Positions 34,932 to 44,501 are shown, counted from the first letter of the stretch. The stretch is 64,000 nucleotides of DNA from Petrocella sp024636985 (GCA_024636985.1 JAGXFY010000033.1:1-64000); one strand, 5' to 3'. Notes: generated by a model from the sequence alone, not told the origin. A program made the numbers and translations.

Positions 34932-34992
34932 CACTCTTCCTCATTTGTTATTTGCTCCTCATCCGTAGACACAGGATTCTATAGTACACTGT

Positions 34993-35021
34993 ATTATAAC
35001 TTAATATGGTTAAAGTGTCAA
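34993..35021 (-). promoter_or_regulatory. Consensus promoter of yicC-gmk-rpoZ
   Basis: On the minus strand TTGACA (plus 35016-35021), a 17-nt spacer and TATAAT (plus 34993-34998) match consensus at all positions. The -35 box lies inside a copy of the recurring intergenic motif. Confidence 0.85.
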
Positions 35022-35025
35022 AACT
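35009..35025 (-). repeat. Copy of the 18-bp intergenic motif
   Basis: The minus strand reads AGTTTTGACACTTTAACC, beginning inside the TAG stop codon of the YgiQ-type gene and forming the -35 region of the yicC promoter. Confidence 0.6.
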
Positions 35026-37027
35026 ACTTTTTCTTCTTGTGAACATTTCGAATGGTCTTTCTTTTTTGTTTTGGATTTGTTTTCAAATTGCTTTTTGAGC
35101 TGATATTCGAGCTGTTATTGGAACTGTTCTTAGAATCACGCTTCGAACTACCTTTATGATTGCTTTTATGACTACTAGTGGCACCCTCTTTTTTAGCCGG
35201 ATCACTTTGTGTCTGCTTTGACGCAGAATATGTACGTTCTTGTCTTGGTCGTATTAAGCAGTCACGGTTAAAACCAATAAGGTCTTCCCTTCCTGCTAAT
35301 AAAAGTGCTTCTTTAACCAATTCATAATTTTGTGGTTTTTTATATTGAATCAGTGCTCTTTGCATTGCCTTATCCTTCGCCTTTTTAGGTACAAAGACAG
35401 GATTCATAGTTCTTGGGTCCAGACCGGTATAATACATGGTGGTTGAAGCGGTGGCCGGTGTTGGATAGAAATCCTGAACTTGCTGAGGCTGATGACCAAT
35501 ATCTCTTAAATACAAGGCCAGTTTTATAGCGCTTTGCAATGTGGAACCGGGATGTGAGGACATCAAGTATGGTACAAGAAATTGCTTTTTGTCCAGTTGT
35601 ACATTTTTTTGCTCATAACGTTTGGTAAACCGTTCATAAATGGCATGGTCCGGTTTGCCCATATAGCTCAGTGCTTCATGATCCACATGCTCTGGCGCCA
35701 CTTTAAGTTGACCACTAATATGATGTTCACAAAGCTCATTAAAAAAGGATGGATCCTTATCATACATGAGATAATCAAAGCGAATACCGGATCGAACAAA
35801 AACTTTTTTGACTTTCGGTATGTTGCGTAGTTTTCTTAATATCTCTACATATTCAGTGTGATCCACATCCAGATTTTCACATTTCTGTGGGAATAGACAT
35901 TGTTTCTCTTTACATACGCCATATTTAAGTTGTTTCTGACACGAGGGCTTTCTAAAATTCGCTGTCGGTCCGCCAACATCGTGAATATAGCCTTTAAAAT
36001 CTTTATCATCTACAAAGCTTTCTGCCTCTCTAACAATAGATTTAGCGGATCGTGCCTGCATAACTCTGCCTTGATGGAAAGTTAATGCACAGAAATTACA
36101 AGCCCCATAACATCCTCTGTTGCTTATAATACTGAATTTGACTTCCTTAATGGCTGATATGCCGCCTAAGGATTCATAACTTGGATGATAGGTTCTTTCA
36201 TAATTCAGTCCATATATGCTGTCAAACTCACTTTCGGTTAAAGGCGCTTGAGGTGGCAGTTGAAAGATATACTCCCTCTCACCATAGGTTTCTACAAGCG
36301 TTTTTGCAGTTATGGCATCTGTGTTTTGAGATTGAAGTAAAAAGCTTTTTGCATAATCTTCCTTAGAGGTCTTAATGCTTTTAAAAGAAGGTAAAACAAT
36401 CGTATCATAGATACCCTCAATTGTTGTCGATCTATAACAAGTGCCTTTAATAAAGGTTATATCTTTAATATGAATGCCGGATTCTAGAGCTTGCCCTACT
36501 TGAGTTATACTTTTTTCCGCCATGCCATATAAGAGTAAATCCGCTTGACTGTCTAGGAGTATGGACCGCCTAACTTGATCACTCCAATAATCATAATGCC
36601 CCATACGTCTAAGAGATGCTTCAATACCACCAATAATGATGGGTACATCTCCAAAGGCTTGTCTGATTAAGTTAGCATACACAATGGTTGCTCTGTCTGG
36701 TCTTTTTCCTGCAATATCCCCAGGGGTATAGACATCTTCCTTTCGTCTTTTCTTAGTTACAGAGTAGTGGTTCACCATAGAATCAATGTTGCCACCGGTT
36801 ACCAGAAAAGCATGTCTTGGAGCACCAAGTGCCATGATATCTTGATGGTCCCTCCAGTCCGGCTGAGCTATAATGCCGACTGTAAAACCATCCCTTTCAA
36901 GTACTCTGGCAATGATAGCTGCACCAAAAGAAGGATGATCCACGTAGGCATCTCCTGTAACCAAGATGAAATCCAGTTGATGAATACCCCTTTGTTCCAT
37001 ATCTAATTTTGAGATTGGTAAAAACAT
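35024..37027 (-). CDS. YgiQ-family radical SAM protein (UPF0313)
   Basis: This 667-residue protein belongs to the YgiQ family. An N-terminal B12-binding-like domain (1-290) precedes the radical SAM core with CYGACNFCAL (CxxxCxxC) near residue 310. A second cysteine group (CQKQLKYGVCKEKQCLFPQKC) follows near 380. The last 60 residues are a low-complexity tail rich in S, N and K, probably disordered. Reaction unknown; family members are widespread in anaerobes. It is 3 nt from the HAD gene and shares its transcript. Confidence 0.9.
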   Translation of the reverse strand: MFLPISKLDMEQRGIHQLDFILVTGDAYVDHPSFGAAIIARVLERDGFTVGIIAQPDWRDHQDIMALGAPRHAFLVTGGNIDSMVNHYSVTKKRRKEDVYTPGDIAGKRPDRATIVYANLIRQAFGDVPIIIGGIEASLRRMGHYDYWSDQVRRSILLDSQADLLLYGMAEKSITQVGQALESGIHIKDITFIKGTCYRSTTIEGIYDTIVLPSFKSIKTSKEDYAKSFLLQSQNTDAITAKTLVETYGEREYIFQLPPQAPLTESEFDSIYGLNYERTYHPSYESLGGISAIKEVKFSIISNRGCYGACNFCALTFHQGRVMQARSAKSIVREAESFVDDKDFKGYIHDVGGPTANFRKPSCQKQLKYGVCKEKQCLFPQKCENLDVDHTEYVEILRKLRNIPKVKKVFVRSGIRFDYLMYDKDPSFFNELCEHHISGQLKVAPEHVDHEALSYMGKPDHAIYERFTKRYEQKNVQLDKKQFLVPYLMSSHPGSTLQSAIKLALYLRDIGHQPQQVQDFYPTPATASTTMYYTGLDPRTMNPVFVPKKAKDKAMQRALIQYKKPQNYELVKEALLLAGREDLIGFNRDCLIRPRQERTYSASKQTQSDPAKKEGATSSHKSNHKGSSKRDSKNSSNNSSNISSKSNLKTNPKQKRKTIRNVHKKKK

Positions 37028-37030
37028 AGG

Positions 37031-37696
37031 TTAAGCCTCATTCCTAATCAGTTCCATCACATCGGTATAGCCATTCACATAATAATCTGCCAGTCTTATT
37101 TTTTCTTCCGTTATATTTTTTGAGAAATCATCATAAATAGCACACACTTTCATGCCTGCGTTTTTAGCTGCCATAATACCCATCGGCACGTCTTCAAATA
37201 CCAAACACTCCTCCGGTAAGACCATCAAGTCTTTCGCTACCTGTAGATAGATATCCGGACTTGGCTTTCCTTTTGCTACCTCACAACTTGTACGTATACT
37301 ATGAAAAAAATGGTCGATTTTGAATTTGTTCATAACCAATGTCACCAGTTCTTTTGAGTTACTCGTACCAATGCCGGTTTTATATCCATGGTGCTTTAAA
37401 TGACTTAAAAATTGATGCGCATCTTCTTTCATCGTCACTTTTTCTATATAATATGACCATGCCATCTTATTCCATTCATCTTTAATGGTATCAACAGAAT
37501 CCAGAAGATTAAATCTCTTTTTGAAATAAGCTGCGGTTTCACTAAAGCTCATGCCTTCAATTTTATCTTGAAGATCTTCAGGTAATGTCAATCCAAACCG
37601 CTTTAAGTATTCCATATCTATGGTTTTCCATAACCACATAGAATCAATGAGTGTTCCATCCATATCAAATATGACTGCTTTTATATTTTTTAACAT
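37031..37696 (-). CDS. HAD-superfamily phosphatase (beta-phosphoglucomutase-like)
   Basis: This 221-residue protein starts MLKNIKAVIFDMDGTLIDS, the HAD motif I with its catalytic aspartates, followed by a helical cap (about 20-85), motif II GTSNSK, and KGKPSPDIY plus VFEDVPMGIMAAKNAG for motifs III and IV. An AAGGAG site fixes the ATG; the longest frame begins inside the preceding gene. The substrate may be a sugar phosphate or phosphoglycolate, and cannot be read from sequence. Confidence 0.88.
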   Translation of the reverse strand: MLKNIKAVIFDMDGTLIDSMWLWKTIDMEYLKRFGLTLPEDLQDKIEGMSFSETAAYFKKRFNLLDSVDTIKDEWNKMAWSYYIEKVTMKEDAHQFLSHLKHHGYKTGIGTSNSKELVTLVMNKFKIDHFFHSIRTSCEVAKGKPSPDIYLQVAKDLMVLPEECLVFEDVPMGIMAAKNAGMKVCAIYDDFSKNITEEKIRLADYYVNGYTDVMELIRNEA

Positions 37697-37709
37697 AATT
37701 CTCCTTATT

Positions 37710-38423
37710 CTAGAAGGTTTCGAGTGCCTGTACTTCGTCTTCACGAAGTTCTCTATAACCACTTAATCTAAGATTAGGATCCAGGCTCAATCCTCCCATT
37801 TGTATTCTTTTAAGATAGATGACTTCTTTATCAACGGCTTCAAACATACGTTTGACCTGATGAAATTTGCCTTCATGAATGGTTATATGAATCTCTGACT
37901 CAGAACCGGCGCTTAAGATTTCAAGTTTTGCCGGCATGGTCGTATAACCATCTTCCAGTGTTACACCTTCTGAAAATTGTTTACAGTCAGCTAGGGTAAC
38001 ACAGCCTTTAATTCTAGCATAGTATACTTTGGGTACATGTTTTTTTGGTGACAATAGACGATGGGCCAGTTGGCCGTCATTGGTGAGAATCAACAGACCT
38101 TCAGTATCTTTATCTAATCGACCTATAGGAAACAGATCTTTTTTTCTCTTATGGTTGATGAGGTCCAATACCGTTTTATCCTTTAAGTCATGGGTAGCTG
38201 TAACACAACCGGCTGGTTTATTCAGCATTATATAGATATTGGCTGTATAACCGATGGTCTTACCATAAACCTTAATATGGTCATCCTCTTCAGACACTTT
38301 AAAATCTATAATCTTAACAACTTCTTCGTTGACCATAACTTTACCATATTGGATCAACTTCTTGACTTCACGTCTTGTGCCAACACCCATATTGCTTAAA
38401 TATTTATCTAATCGCATGGACAT
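37710..38423 (-). CDS. Pseudouridine synthase, RsuA/RluB family
   Basis: This protein (237 residues) makes pseudouridine in rRNA. An S4 RNA-binding domain (RLDKYLSNMGVGTRREVKKLI) comes first, then the catalytic domain with PIGRLDKDTEGLLILTNDG, where Asp of GRLDKDT is the nucleophile, and HQVKRMFEAV near the end. The start ATG overlaps the stop codon of the upstream methylase (TAA/ATG), with GGAGATGG ahead; a second ATG 6 nt later is possible. RsuA (16S U516) is more likely than RluB by length. Confidence 0.9.
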   Translation of the reverse strand: MSMRLDKYLSNMGVGTRREVKKLIQYGKVMVNEEVVKIIDFKVSEEDDHIKVYGKTIGYTANIYIMLNKPAGCVTATHDLKDKTVLDLINHKRKKDLFPIGRLDKDTEGLLILTNDGQLAHRLLSPKKHVPKVYYARIKGCVTLADCKQFSEGVTLEDGYTTMPAKLEILSAGSESEIHITIHEGKFHQVKRMFEAVDKEVIYLKRIQMGGLSLDPNLRLSGYRELREDEVQALETF

Positions 38424-39787
38424 TATAACCATCTCCAACTTGCTTCAATCTTATTTCTTAATTTATGGTTAACGACTTTGCCCCAACCTAGGCTATAAGT
38501 ATCGACACAAACAAGATACCATCCATTCTCTACATCTATCGACAATGTTTCGCCTTTTAGATACCTTGTAACGTTAATATCTTCATGATCAAGTATGATT
38601 TTGTTCTTGACTTGATCCGGTTTGAGTGCACTGGCAAAAGCCTGTGAAGGTTCAAATCGCTTCTTTTGATAGGTTCCAAGAAACCAACCACTGGAAAAAA
38701 CTCTTAGCCCTTTGGTCTCCGGTGCCTCTTTAGGAATATAAAATACCTTCTCAACATGTTGATGCATGTTTTCTAGAATGCCTGCCTCCGGCTTATAACC
38801 GATAGATTCTATAAACCCTTGAAAAGCATCTTTAGCTTCCACGCTTATTACTGGCTTGAAAACAGATATGGGCGTTTTTATATCCACATCTTTTTTAAGT
38901 AACTTTGCAACAAAATGGCCTTCGCCTTCTTGTAAATGGGGCCAAAGTCTTTTAGTTTTCTCAAATTGCTCATCTAACCCATCAATAGGAAATCCATTCG
39001 AAACGGGCAAAATATTTTCTAATTCAACCAACACATACTGAGGGTATTCTTTTAAAAACTCAGCTATCATATGTTCGTTTTCTTTCATATTAAATGTACA
39101 AGTTGAATAGGTTAAAGTCCCACCGTTTTTTAATAATCTATGCGCAGAAGCTAAAATGCTTCTCTGTATAGGTACAAAATCATCCGGTCCGTTCTCTTCC
39201 CAACTCTTAATCAGCTTAGGGTCTTTACGAAACATACCTTCACCTGAACAAGGTGCATCCACCAATACTTTATCAAAGTAACCCGGCCAAGCCTTCGCTA
39301 AGTTGGCAGGATCTTCACTTGTAACGATACAATTTCTTATACCGCTAATCTGTATATTTTTATTAAGATTTCTAACTCTTGAGGGACTAATATCATTAGA
39401 TACAATTATGCCACGATGCTCCATCATGGCTGCTATATGGGTCGTTTTACCCCCTGGAGCAGCACATAAGTCTATGATCTTATCTCCTGGCTTAGCATCT
39501 ACTGCCGTACCTACCATCATAGCACTGGGTTCCTGAATATAATAACAGCCCGCCATATAATAAGCGTCTTTACCAGGACGTTCATCCTCTTGGTAATAAT
39601 AGCCCTGATCACACCAAGGTATTTTTTCAAGCTCGAAAGCCATCTGATCAACAAAATCATCCCCTACTTTTAAGGCATTTACTCTAAGCCCAAAATGTCT
39701 AGGTTGATCATAGGAATCTATAAAATCACTATACTTATCTTGTAGTAGTACGCGCATTTCTTTCTCAAATAATAAAGGTAAATCCAT
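38423..39787 (-). CDS. RsmF/NOL1-type rRNA cytosine-C5 methyltransferase
   Basis: This 454-residue protein has CAAPGGKTTHIAA (SAM motif), VDAPCSGEGMFRKD with the catalytic PC, and YSTCTFNMKENE carrying the second cysteine, the NOL1/NOP2/Sun signature with the EGMFRKD form specific to RsmF-like enzymes. A C-terminal domain (about 310-454) with a FSSGWFLGTYQKKRFEPS stretch is a PUA-like RNA-binding extension. I begin at MDLPLLF since GAGG is 6 nt ahead; the frame's GTG four codons earlier lies too close to that site. Confidence 0.92.
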   Translation of the reverse strand: MDLPLLFEKEMRVLLQDKYSDFIDSYDQPRHFGLRVNALKVGDDFVDQMAFELEKIPWCDQGYYYQEDERPGKDAYYMAGCYYIQEPSAMMVGTAVDAKPGDKIIDLCAAPGGKTTHIAAMMEHRGIIVSNDISPSRVRNLNKNIQISGIRNCIVTSEDPANLAKAWPGYFDKVLVDAPCSGEGMFRKDPKLIKSWEENGPDDFVPIQRSILASAHRLLKNGGTLTYSTCTFNMKENEHMIAEFLKEYPQYVLVELENILPVSNGFPIDGLDEQFEKTKRLWPHLQEGEGHFVAKLLKKDVDIKTPISVFKPVISVEAKDAFQGFIESIGYKPEAGILENMHQHVEKVFYIPKEAPETKGLRVFSSGWFLGTYQKKRFEPSQAFASALKPDQVKNKIILDHEDINVTRYLKGETLSIDVENGWYLVCVDTYSLGWGKVVNHKLRNKIEASWRWL

Positions 39788-39912
39788 CCTAAACCTCACT
39801 CATGACCACGCCATTCATATCAGCGCATAATCTGTCTAATCATATCATGGGAGCTAGAAATAAACAACATAAAAATAGCCTTTATTGGCTTCGCCTCTTC
39901 GTTTCTTGATAC

Positions 39913-39980
39913 AAAAAGCAGTAAATATTTATTTTATCATCTTCCTTTCGGACGATCCGACTAAAATAAAAACTTACTGC
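39913..39980 (-). terminator. Long AT-rich terminator after the alarmone synthetase gene
   Basis: On the minus strand GCAGTAA/TTACTGC and TTTATTTTA/TAAAATAAA stems stack below a TCC-GAAA-GGA tetraloop hairpin, followed by five U residues. The GAAA loop faces the minus-strand transcript, as expected if that strand is transcribed. Confidence 0.75.
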
Positions 39981-40058
39981 TATTCAATATTCTTATATGT
40001 ATAAAATTGTTAAAGAATTACTCAAATATAACATGGCTCCTACCAACATCTTTTATCT

Positions 40059-40871
40059 TTAATTCAAACTCTGAGCCCTATAAGTCTCAGCTACAATATC
40101 CAACCTCTTATTAAACTCCGTCAACTCCTCAATAACACCGGATTCCCATAACCGATAAAACTCATCTTGTATATGTTGAATCTCCAGATCATCATTGGCC
40201 ACACTGCTAATATTCTGAACATTATTAAGAATGTCTGCAATAATACCGGACTTATATTGAAAAGAATCCTGAGCATCCAGAACTTCAGAACGAATCTTAG
40301 ACATTTCATTATCTAAGTTGTGGGCTGCCTCAGCTGCAGCAACCAATCGGTTTCTAATCTCCATGGGTATATTATGTTTGTACTTATACTTTAGAGAATG
40401 CTCAATCGTCGCCCAAAAATTCATAGCTAAAGTACGAATTTGGATTTCTGCTTGTATACGTTTCTCACCTAAAGCCGTATGAACATCATAATAAATAATC
40501 ATATGATAACTTCTGTACCCACTGGACTTAGTATTGGTAACATAATCCTTTTCATATTTTATAACAATGTCCCTTCTACTTTTAATAAGACTTACGACTT
40601 TGTCAATGTCTTCAACGAATTGACAAATAATTCTAACCCCAGCAATATCCTCGATTTCATTTTCAATATCACTTAAAGCAATACCTTTTTTCTTTGCCTT
40701 TTCTAATATACTGGATATTTTCTTAACCCTAACGGTTACAAATTCAATTGGTGAGTACTGGCTTAATTTATGATATTCATTTACAATGCTTTCAAATTTG
40801 ATTTGCATCTCTTGTACCGCTTGCTGATAAGGAATTAAAAATTCCCGCCACATCTGAGTTTCCAATACCAT
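40059..40871 (-). CDS. relQ: Small alarmone synthetase (RelQ/YjbM type)
   Basis: This enzyme makes (p)ppGpp from ATP and GTP/GDP without a hydrolase domain. The protein (270 residues) shows SPIEFVTVRVKKISSILEKA, DIAGVRIICQF, SGYRSYHMII, and EIQIRTLAMNFWATIEHSLKYKY, the synthetase core of Bacillus YjbM. The longest frame begins at 40976, but a TATAAT box ends 3 nt before that codon, so the real start is inside: ATG at 40871, or TTG at 40865, which is better spaced from GGAG. It is alone on its transcript. Confidence 0.93.
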   Translation of the reverse strand: MVLETQMWREFLIPYQQAVQEMQIKFESIVNEYHKLSQYSPIEFVTVRVKKISSILEKAKKKGIALSDIENEIEDIAGVRIICQFVEDIDKVVSLIKSRRDIVIKYEKDYVTNTKSSGYRSYHMIIYYDVHTALGEKRIQAEIQIRTLAMNFWATIEHSLKYKYKHNIPMEIRNRLVAAAEAAHNLDNEMSKIRSEVLDAQDSFQYKSGIIADILNNVQNISSVANDDLEIQHIQDEFYRLWESGVIEELTEFNKRLDIVAETYRAQSLN

Positions 40872-40978
40872 CACTCCGATCTCTGAACAGTTGTGTAATA
40901 TTTTAATGTTATTTGTATAATTACTCCATAAAAAAAGCTCGAAGAAAAGTCTTAAGCGAACCTTGATTGTTTGCATTC

Positions 40979-40984
40979 ATTATA
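40979..40984 (-). promoter_or_regulatory. -10 box of the relQ promoter
   Basis: TATAAT on the minus strand, with a weak TTAATA 17 nt upstream. It implies a leader of about 100 nt before the chosen start codon. The divergent 325-nt gap to nadA holds this box and the nadA promoter; I see no other gene in it. Confidence 0.5.
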
Positions 40985-41119
40985 TCATAAAATATAACAC
41001 TTATTAACGATTATTCTTATTTTTTTTGTATATAATTACATGTACCTAGGATTATTATCTTTATATCTCATACCATATTTCCTAGAAGAAGATCTCCCAA
41101 AAGTTTCTATAGCTTCCTT

Positions 41120-41149
41120 TTGACACTTGAAGCCTGTTTGTGATATACT
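41120..41149 (+). promoter_or_regulatory. Promoter of nadABC
   Basis: TTGACA (41120-41125) and TATACT (41144-41149) are separated by 18 nt. A TGTCAAGACA palindromic core directly follows. Confidence 0.8.
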
Positions 41150-41158
41150 TCTCCTAAA

Positions 41159-41177
41159 TAATGTCAAGACACATGCA
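41159..41177 (+). promoter_or_regulatory. Candidate NiaR (YrxA) operator
   Basis: The stretch around ATGTCAAGACACATG contains the symmetric core TGTC-AA-GACA flanked by CAT-rich arms, and sits from about +4 to +22 of the nadA promoter, where a bound repressor would block transcription. NiaR, the niacin-responsive repressor of Bacillota, is known to bind similar TGTCTTGACA-type sites ahead of nad operons. The assignment is inference. Confidence 0.5.
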
Positions 41178-41196
41178 AAATTGGAGAGGAATAACC

Positions 41197-42105
41197 ATGT
41201 CTCAAGAACTGATCTCAAAAATTCATCAATTAAAAGCCGAAAAAAATGCAACCATCATTGCCCACTTTTACCAGTCTCCTGAAATACAGGATTTAGCTGA
41301 TTTTGTGGGTGATTCTTTGGCTATGGCCAAATATGGTAAAGATGTAGATGCTGATTGCCTTGTTATTTGTGGTGTAAAATTCATGGCTGAAACGGCTAAG
41401 ATTCTATCACCAGATAAAACAGTACTTCTCCCCAATCAAGATGCAGGATGCCCGATGGCAGACATGGTGGATGCGAAGTCACTTGCTATGCATAAAAAAA
41501 GACACCCCAATCACTATATTGTTTCTTATGTTAATACATCTGCTGATGTCAAAGCATTAACGGATATATGCGTCACTTCCTCTAATGCTTTACATATCAT
41601 CCGTCAATTGGAACAAAAAGAAATTCTTTTTTTACCGGATAAGAATCTTGGTCATTATATCAACACCCAACTGTCTGATAGGCAGATGCATTTGTGGCCC
41701 GGTTTTTGTAGAACGCATGATCGGTTAAATGCTGAAGACGTAAAATCCATGAAAGTACTTTATCCGGATGCTGAAGTATTGGTCCATCCCGAATGCGACC
41801 CAAGTGTTGTAGAATTGGCGGATTACATAGGTTCTACATCAGGCATTATTCATCGTGCCAGTACTTCATCTTCCCAGTCTTTCATCGTTTGTACAGAAGA
41901 AGGTGTCATACACCGCCTTAGGCAAAATGAACCTGAAAAAGCATTTCATCTAGCATCAAGTAAATTATTGTGTCAGAATATGAAAAAAACAGAGTTAGAA
42001 GATATATATACATGTTTACTTAACAGTCGTCCGGAAATGATTATAGAAGAAGCAACACGATTGGCCGCTTATAATGCCTTAGACCAAATGCTGGCTCTCA
42101 GTTAG
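41197..42105 (+). CDS. nadA: Quinolinate synthase
   Basis: NadA condenses iminoaspartate with dihydroxyacetone phosphate to quinolinate using a 4Fe-4S cluster. The protein (302 residues) has IIAHFYQSPEIQDLADFVGDSLAMA, and cysteines at VICGVKF, HPECDPS and VCTEEGV that would bind the cluster. I start at MSQELI, preceded by GGAGAGG; the upstream extension begins inside the proposed operator. It leads the nadA-nadB-nadC operon. Confidence 0.97.
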   Translation: MSQELISKIHQLKAEKNATIIAHFYQSPEIQDLADFVGDSLAMAKYGKDVDADCLVICGVKFMAETAKILSPDKTVLLPNQDAGCPMADMVDAKSLAMHKKRHPNHYIVSYVNTSADVKALTDICVTSSNALHIIRQLEQKEILFLPDKNLGHYINTQLSDRQMHLWPGFCRTHDRLNAEDVKSMKVLYPDAEVLVHPECDPSVVELADYIGSTSGIIHRASTSSSQSFIVCTEEGVIHRLRQNEPEKAFHLASSKLLCQNMKKTELEDIYTCLLNSRPEMIIEEATRLAAYNALDQMLALS

Positions 42106-42118
42106 AAGGTGAAATACC

Positions 42119-43621
42119 ATGAAAACCACAGATGTCCTTATTATCGGTACCGGTTTGGCCGGTACTTATGTTGCACTTAATTTACCTTCTAATCTAGATA
42201 TCACCATGATGTGCCACCACTCCACCAACTCAACATTGGCCCAGGGTGGCATCGCCATCTCTCTTGACCAAAAGGATTCTTTTGAAGCTCATATCGATGA
42301 TACACTAACAGCCGGTAGACATACCAATAATATAGAAGCTGTTAAAACTTTGATTGAAAGTGCACCCGATCAAATTCATACACTCAAAAAGCTTGGCGTT
42401 GAATTTGACCAAGATGCAAAACAAAACATTCGCGCTACCTTAGAAGGTGGACATTCCTTTCCTAGAGTCATTCATGCCGGCGGTGATCAAACCGGACAAT
42501 CGGTTATGAGCTTACTTGACCAGAAGATTAATTCATCCGACAATATACAAATCTTAAGAGGCGCTTCTTTGCTAGAACTAGTGGTACATCATCAACAAGC
42601 CATTGGTATCGTCTATGAGATGGATGGAACCATACAGGTTCTCTATGCCAAACATATTGTAATGGCAACCGGGGGACTTGGTGATCTCTATGAACATACA
42701 ACAAATCAAGAAGGTTCAACCGGTGAGGCTATTGCTATCGCTGCTTTTACTGGCGCAAAATGCCAAGATATGCGCTATATTCAATTCCATCCAACAGCTT
42801 ATAAAAATAAAGATAAAGGTTATTTTCTTATTACTGAGGCTATGCGTGGTGTCGGTGCCTATTTGTTAGATGCTCATAAGAACCGCTTTATGGATCACAT
42901 TCACCCACTAAAAGAATTAGCACCTAGAGATATCGTGTCAAAAGCCATCTATGATGTTATAACTTCCACCCATGAACCTTTTGTTTATCTGGATACCAGA
43001 CATTTAAAAACGGCCTATTTAAAAGAACGTTTCCCTAATATCTATAAAACACTTGAAAAAGATGATTTAATTCTTGGCGTTGACCTTATTCCGGTAACAC
43101 CGGTTGCCCATTATACCATTGGTGGTATCTGTACAGATTTAATGGGCCGTACCAATCTTAAGCATTTATATGCATGTGGTGAGGTGGCTTCAACAGGTGT
43201 TCATGGTGCCAATCGATTGGCCAGTAACTCCTTACTGGAGTGCTTGGTCTTTGGTAAAAACGTCGCCGAACATATTGTCTCACATCACGAAGATCTTCCA
43301 CTGCCTTCTTATTCTATTGACCCACTCGATCCATGGAAGTATACAAAAACAACTGCTTCACAAAACTATCTTGTACATAAAGCTTATATTCAAGAAATCA
43401 TGACCAAATATGTGGGTATCGTCCGTTATGATAGCCAACTTAGATTGGCCAAATCAAAGTTAACACGGCTCTTACATCAACTTAAAAAAGTGCGTTATGA
43501 TCATATCGACCATGCCAAATCCTATAATCTTATATCTGTCTGCTTGATGGTTGTTGAAGACGCATTAGCCCATGAAAGTTTAGGTTGTCATTATAAAGAT
43601 ATTGAAATGAAAGGGCTTTAA
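42119..43621 (+). CDS. nadB: L-aspartate oxidase
   Basis: NadB oxidises aspartate to iminoaspartate with FAD, the first step of de novo NAD synthesis; in anaerobes it is thought to use fumarate as acceptor. The 500-residue protein opens with the FAD fold VLIIGTGLAGTYVALNL, has STLAQGGIAI, GGHSFPRVIHAGGDQTG, the MRYIQFHPTAY segment and a GEVASTGVHGANRLASNSL region close to the flavin. The C-terminal domain is helical and complete. It follows nadA by 13 nt with a GAAGGTG site. Confidence 0.97.
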   Translation: MKTTDVLIIGTGLAGTYVALNLPSNLDITMMCHHSTNSTLAQGGIAISLDQKDSFEAHIDDTLTAGRHTNNIEAVKTLIESAPDQIHTLKKLGVEFDQDAKQNIRATLEGGHSFPRVIHAGGDQTGQSVMSLLDQKINSSDNIQILRGASLLELVVHHQQAIGIVYEMDGTIQVLYAKHIVMATGGLGDLYEHTTNQEGSTGEAIAIAAFTGAKCQDMRYIQFHPTAYKNKDKGYFLITEAMRGVGAYLLDAHKNRFMDHIHPLKELAPRDIVSKAIYDVITSTHEPFVYLDTRHLKTAYLKERFPNIYKTLEKDDLILGVDLIPVTPVAHYTIGGICTDLMGRTNLKHLYACGEVASTGVHGANRLASNSLLECLVFGKNVAEHIVSHHEDLPLPSYSIDPLDPWKYTKTTASQNYLVHKAYIQEIMTKYVGIVRYDSQLRLAKSKLTRLLHQLKKVRYDHIDHAKSYNLISVCLMVVEDALAHESLGCHYKDIEMKGL

Positions 43622-43623
43622 CC

Positions 43624-44469
43624 ATGCAAGGACCTATGAATGAACATCAGTTAATTAATAAAATTAAAGCGTGGCTTGAAGAAGACATGCCCTATGGGGA
43701 TATTACTTCTCAGAACATCCTATTTCAAGGTCATAATATTCGTGCCACTTTTATCGCAAAAGAAGAAGGTATCATCTGTGGCATAGATATTATAAACCTT
43801 GTGTTTCAAACCCTTGATAAGACAATTCTTTTTGAACCCTCTGCCAAAGATGGTGATTTTGTAAAACCCGGATTCATATTAGGCTATCTATCCGGTCCTC
43901 TAGATAAGATTTTGATGGGTGAAAGATTGGCCTTGAATCTAAGTCAGCGGATGAGCGGTATAGCAACCATGTCTCATCTGTATGCTCAGAAGGTTCAGGG
44001 TTATCCTGTTCGAATTGTCGACACAAGAAAAACCACGCCCGGACTTAGGTTACTTGAGAAATATGCAGTTCGTGTCGGAGGGTGTTATAATCATAGATAT
44101 GGCCTCTCGGATGCTGTTATGATTAAAGACAATCATATCGCCGGAGCAGGGTCGATGCAAAATGCTGTGACACAGATTCGTGCTCACATACCCCATACTA
44201 CAAAAATCGAGGTAGAAGTTGAAAGTCTTGAAGCACTTAAAGAAGCTTTGGATCTTGATGTGGACATCATCATGCTTGATAATATGACCAACGATATGCT
44301 TCGTGCCGCTGTTGCTATCAATCAAGGAAAAGCCATACTGGAAGCCAGTGGTAACATGACTTTAGATCGAATCCTTGACGTAGCTAAGACCGGTGTGGAC
44401 ATCATTAGTGTTGGCGCGCTTACCCATTCGGTTCAGGCCCTTGACATCAGTTTGAAATTCTTACCCTAA
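43624..44469 (+). CDS. nadC: Nicotinate-nucleotide pyrophosphorylase
   Basis: NadC converts quinolinate and PRPP to nicotinate mononucleotide with loss of CO2. The 281-residue protein has EDMPYGDITS, IVDTRKTTPGLRLLEKYAV, GGCYNHRYGLSDAVMIKDNH (the lysine-rich active site) and the EVEVESLEE-like stretch plus IMLDNM. It begins 2 nt after nadB; an ATG 12 nt later is an alternative start. It completes the NAD operon and ends at a strong terminator. Confidence 0.97.
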   Translation: MQGPMNEHQLINKIKAWLEEDMPYGDITSQNILFQGHNIRATFIAKEEGIICGIDIINLVFQTLDKTILFEPSAKDGDFVKPGFILGYLSGPLDKILMGERLALNLSQRMSGIATMSHLYAQKVQGYPVRIVDTRKTTPGLRLLEKYAVRVGGCYNHRYGLSDAVMIKDNHIAGAGSMQNAVTQIRAHIPHTTKIEVEVESLEALKEALDLDVDIIMLDNMTNDMLRAAVAINQGKAILEASGNMTLDRILDVAKTGVDIISVGALTHSVQALDISLKFLP

Positions 44470-44501
44470 ATCATTAAGCTGTTCTATACTTTCCTATAAA
44501 A

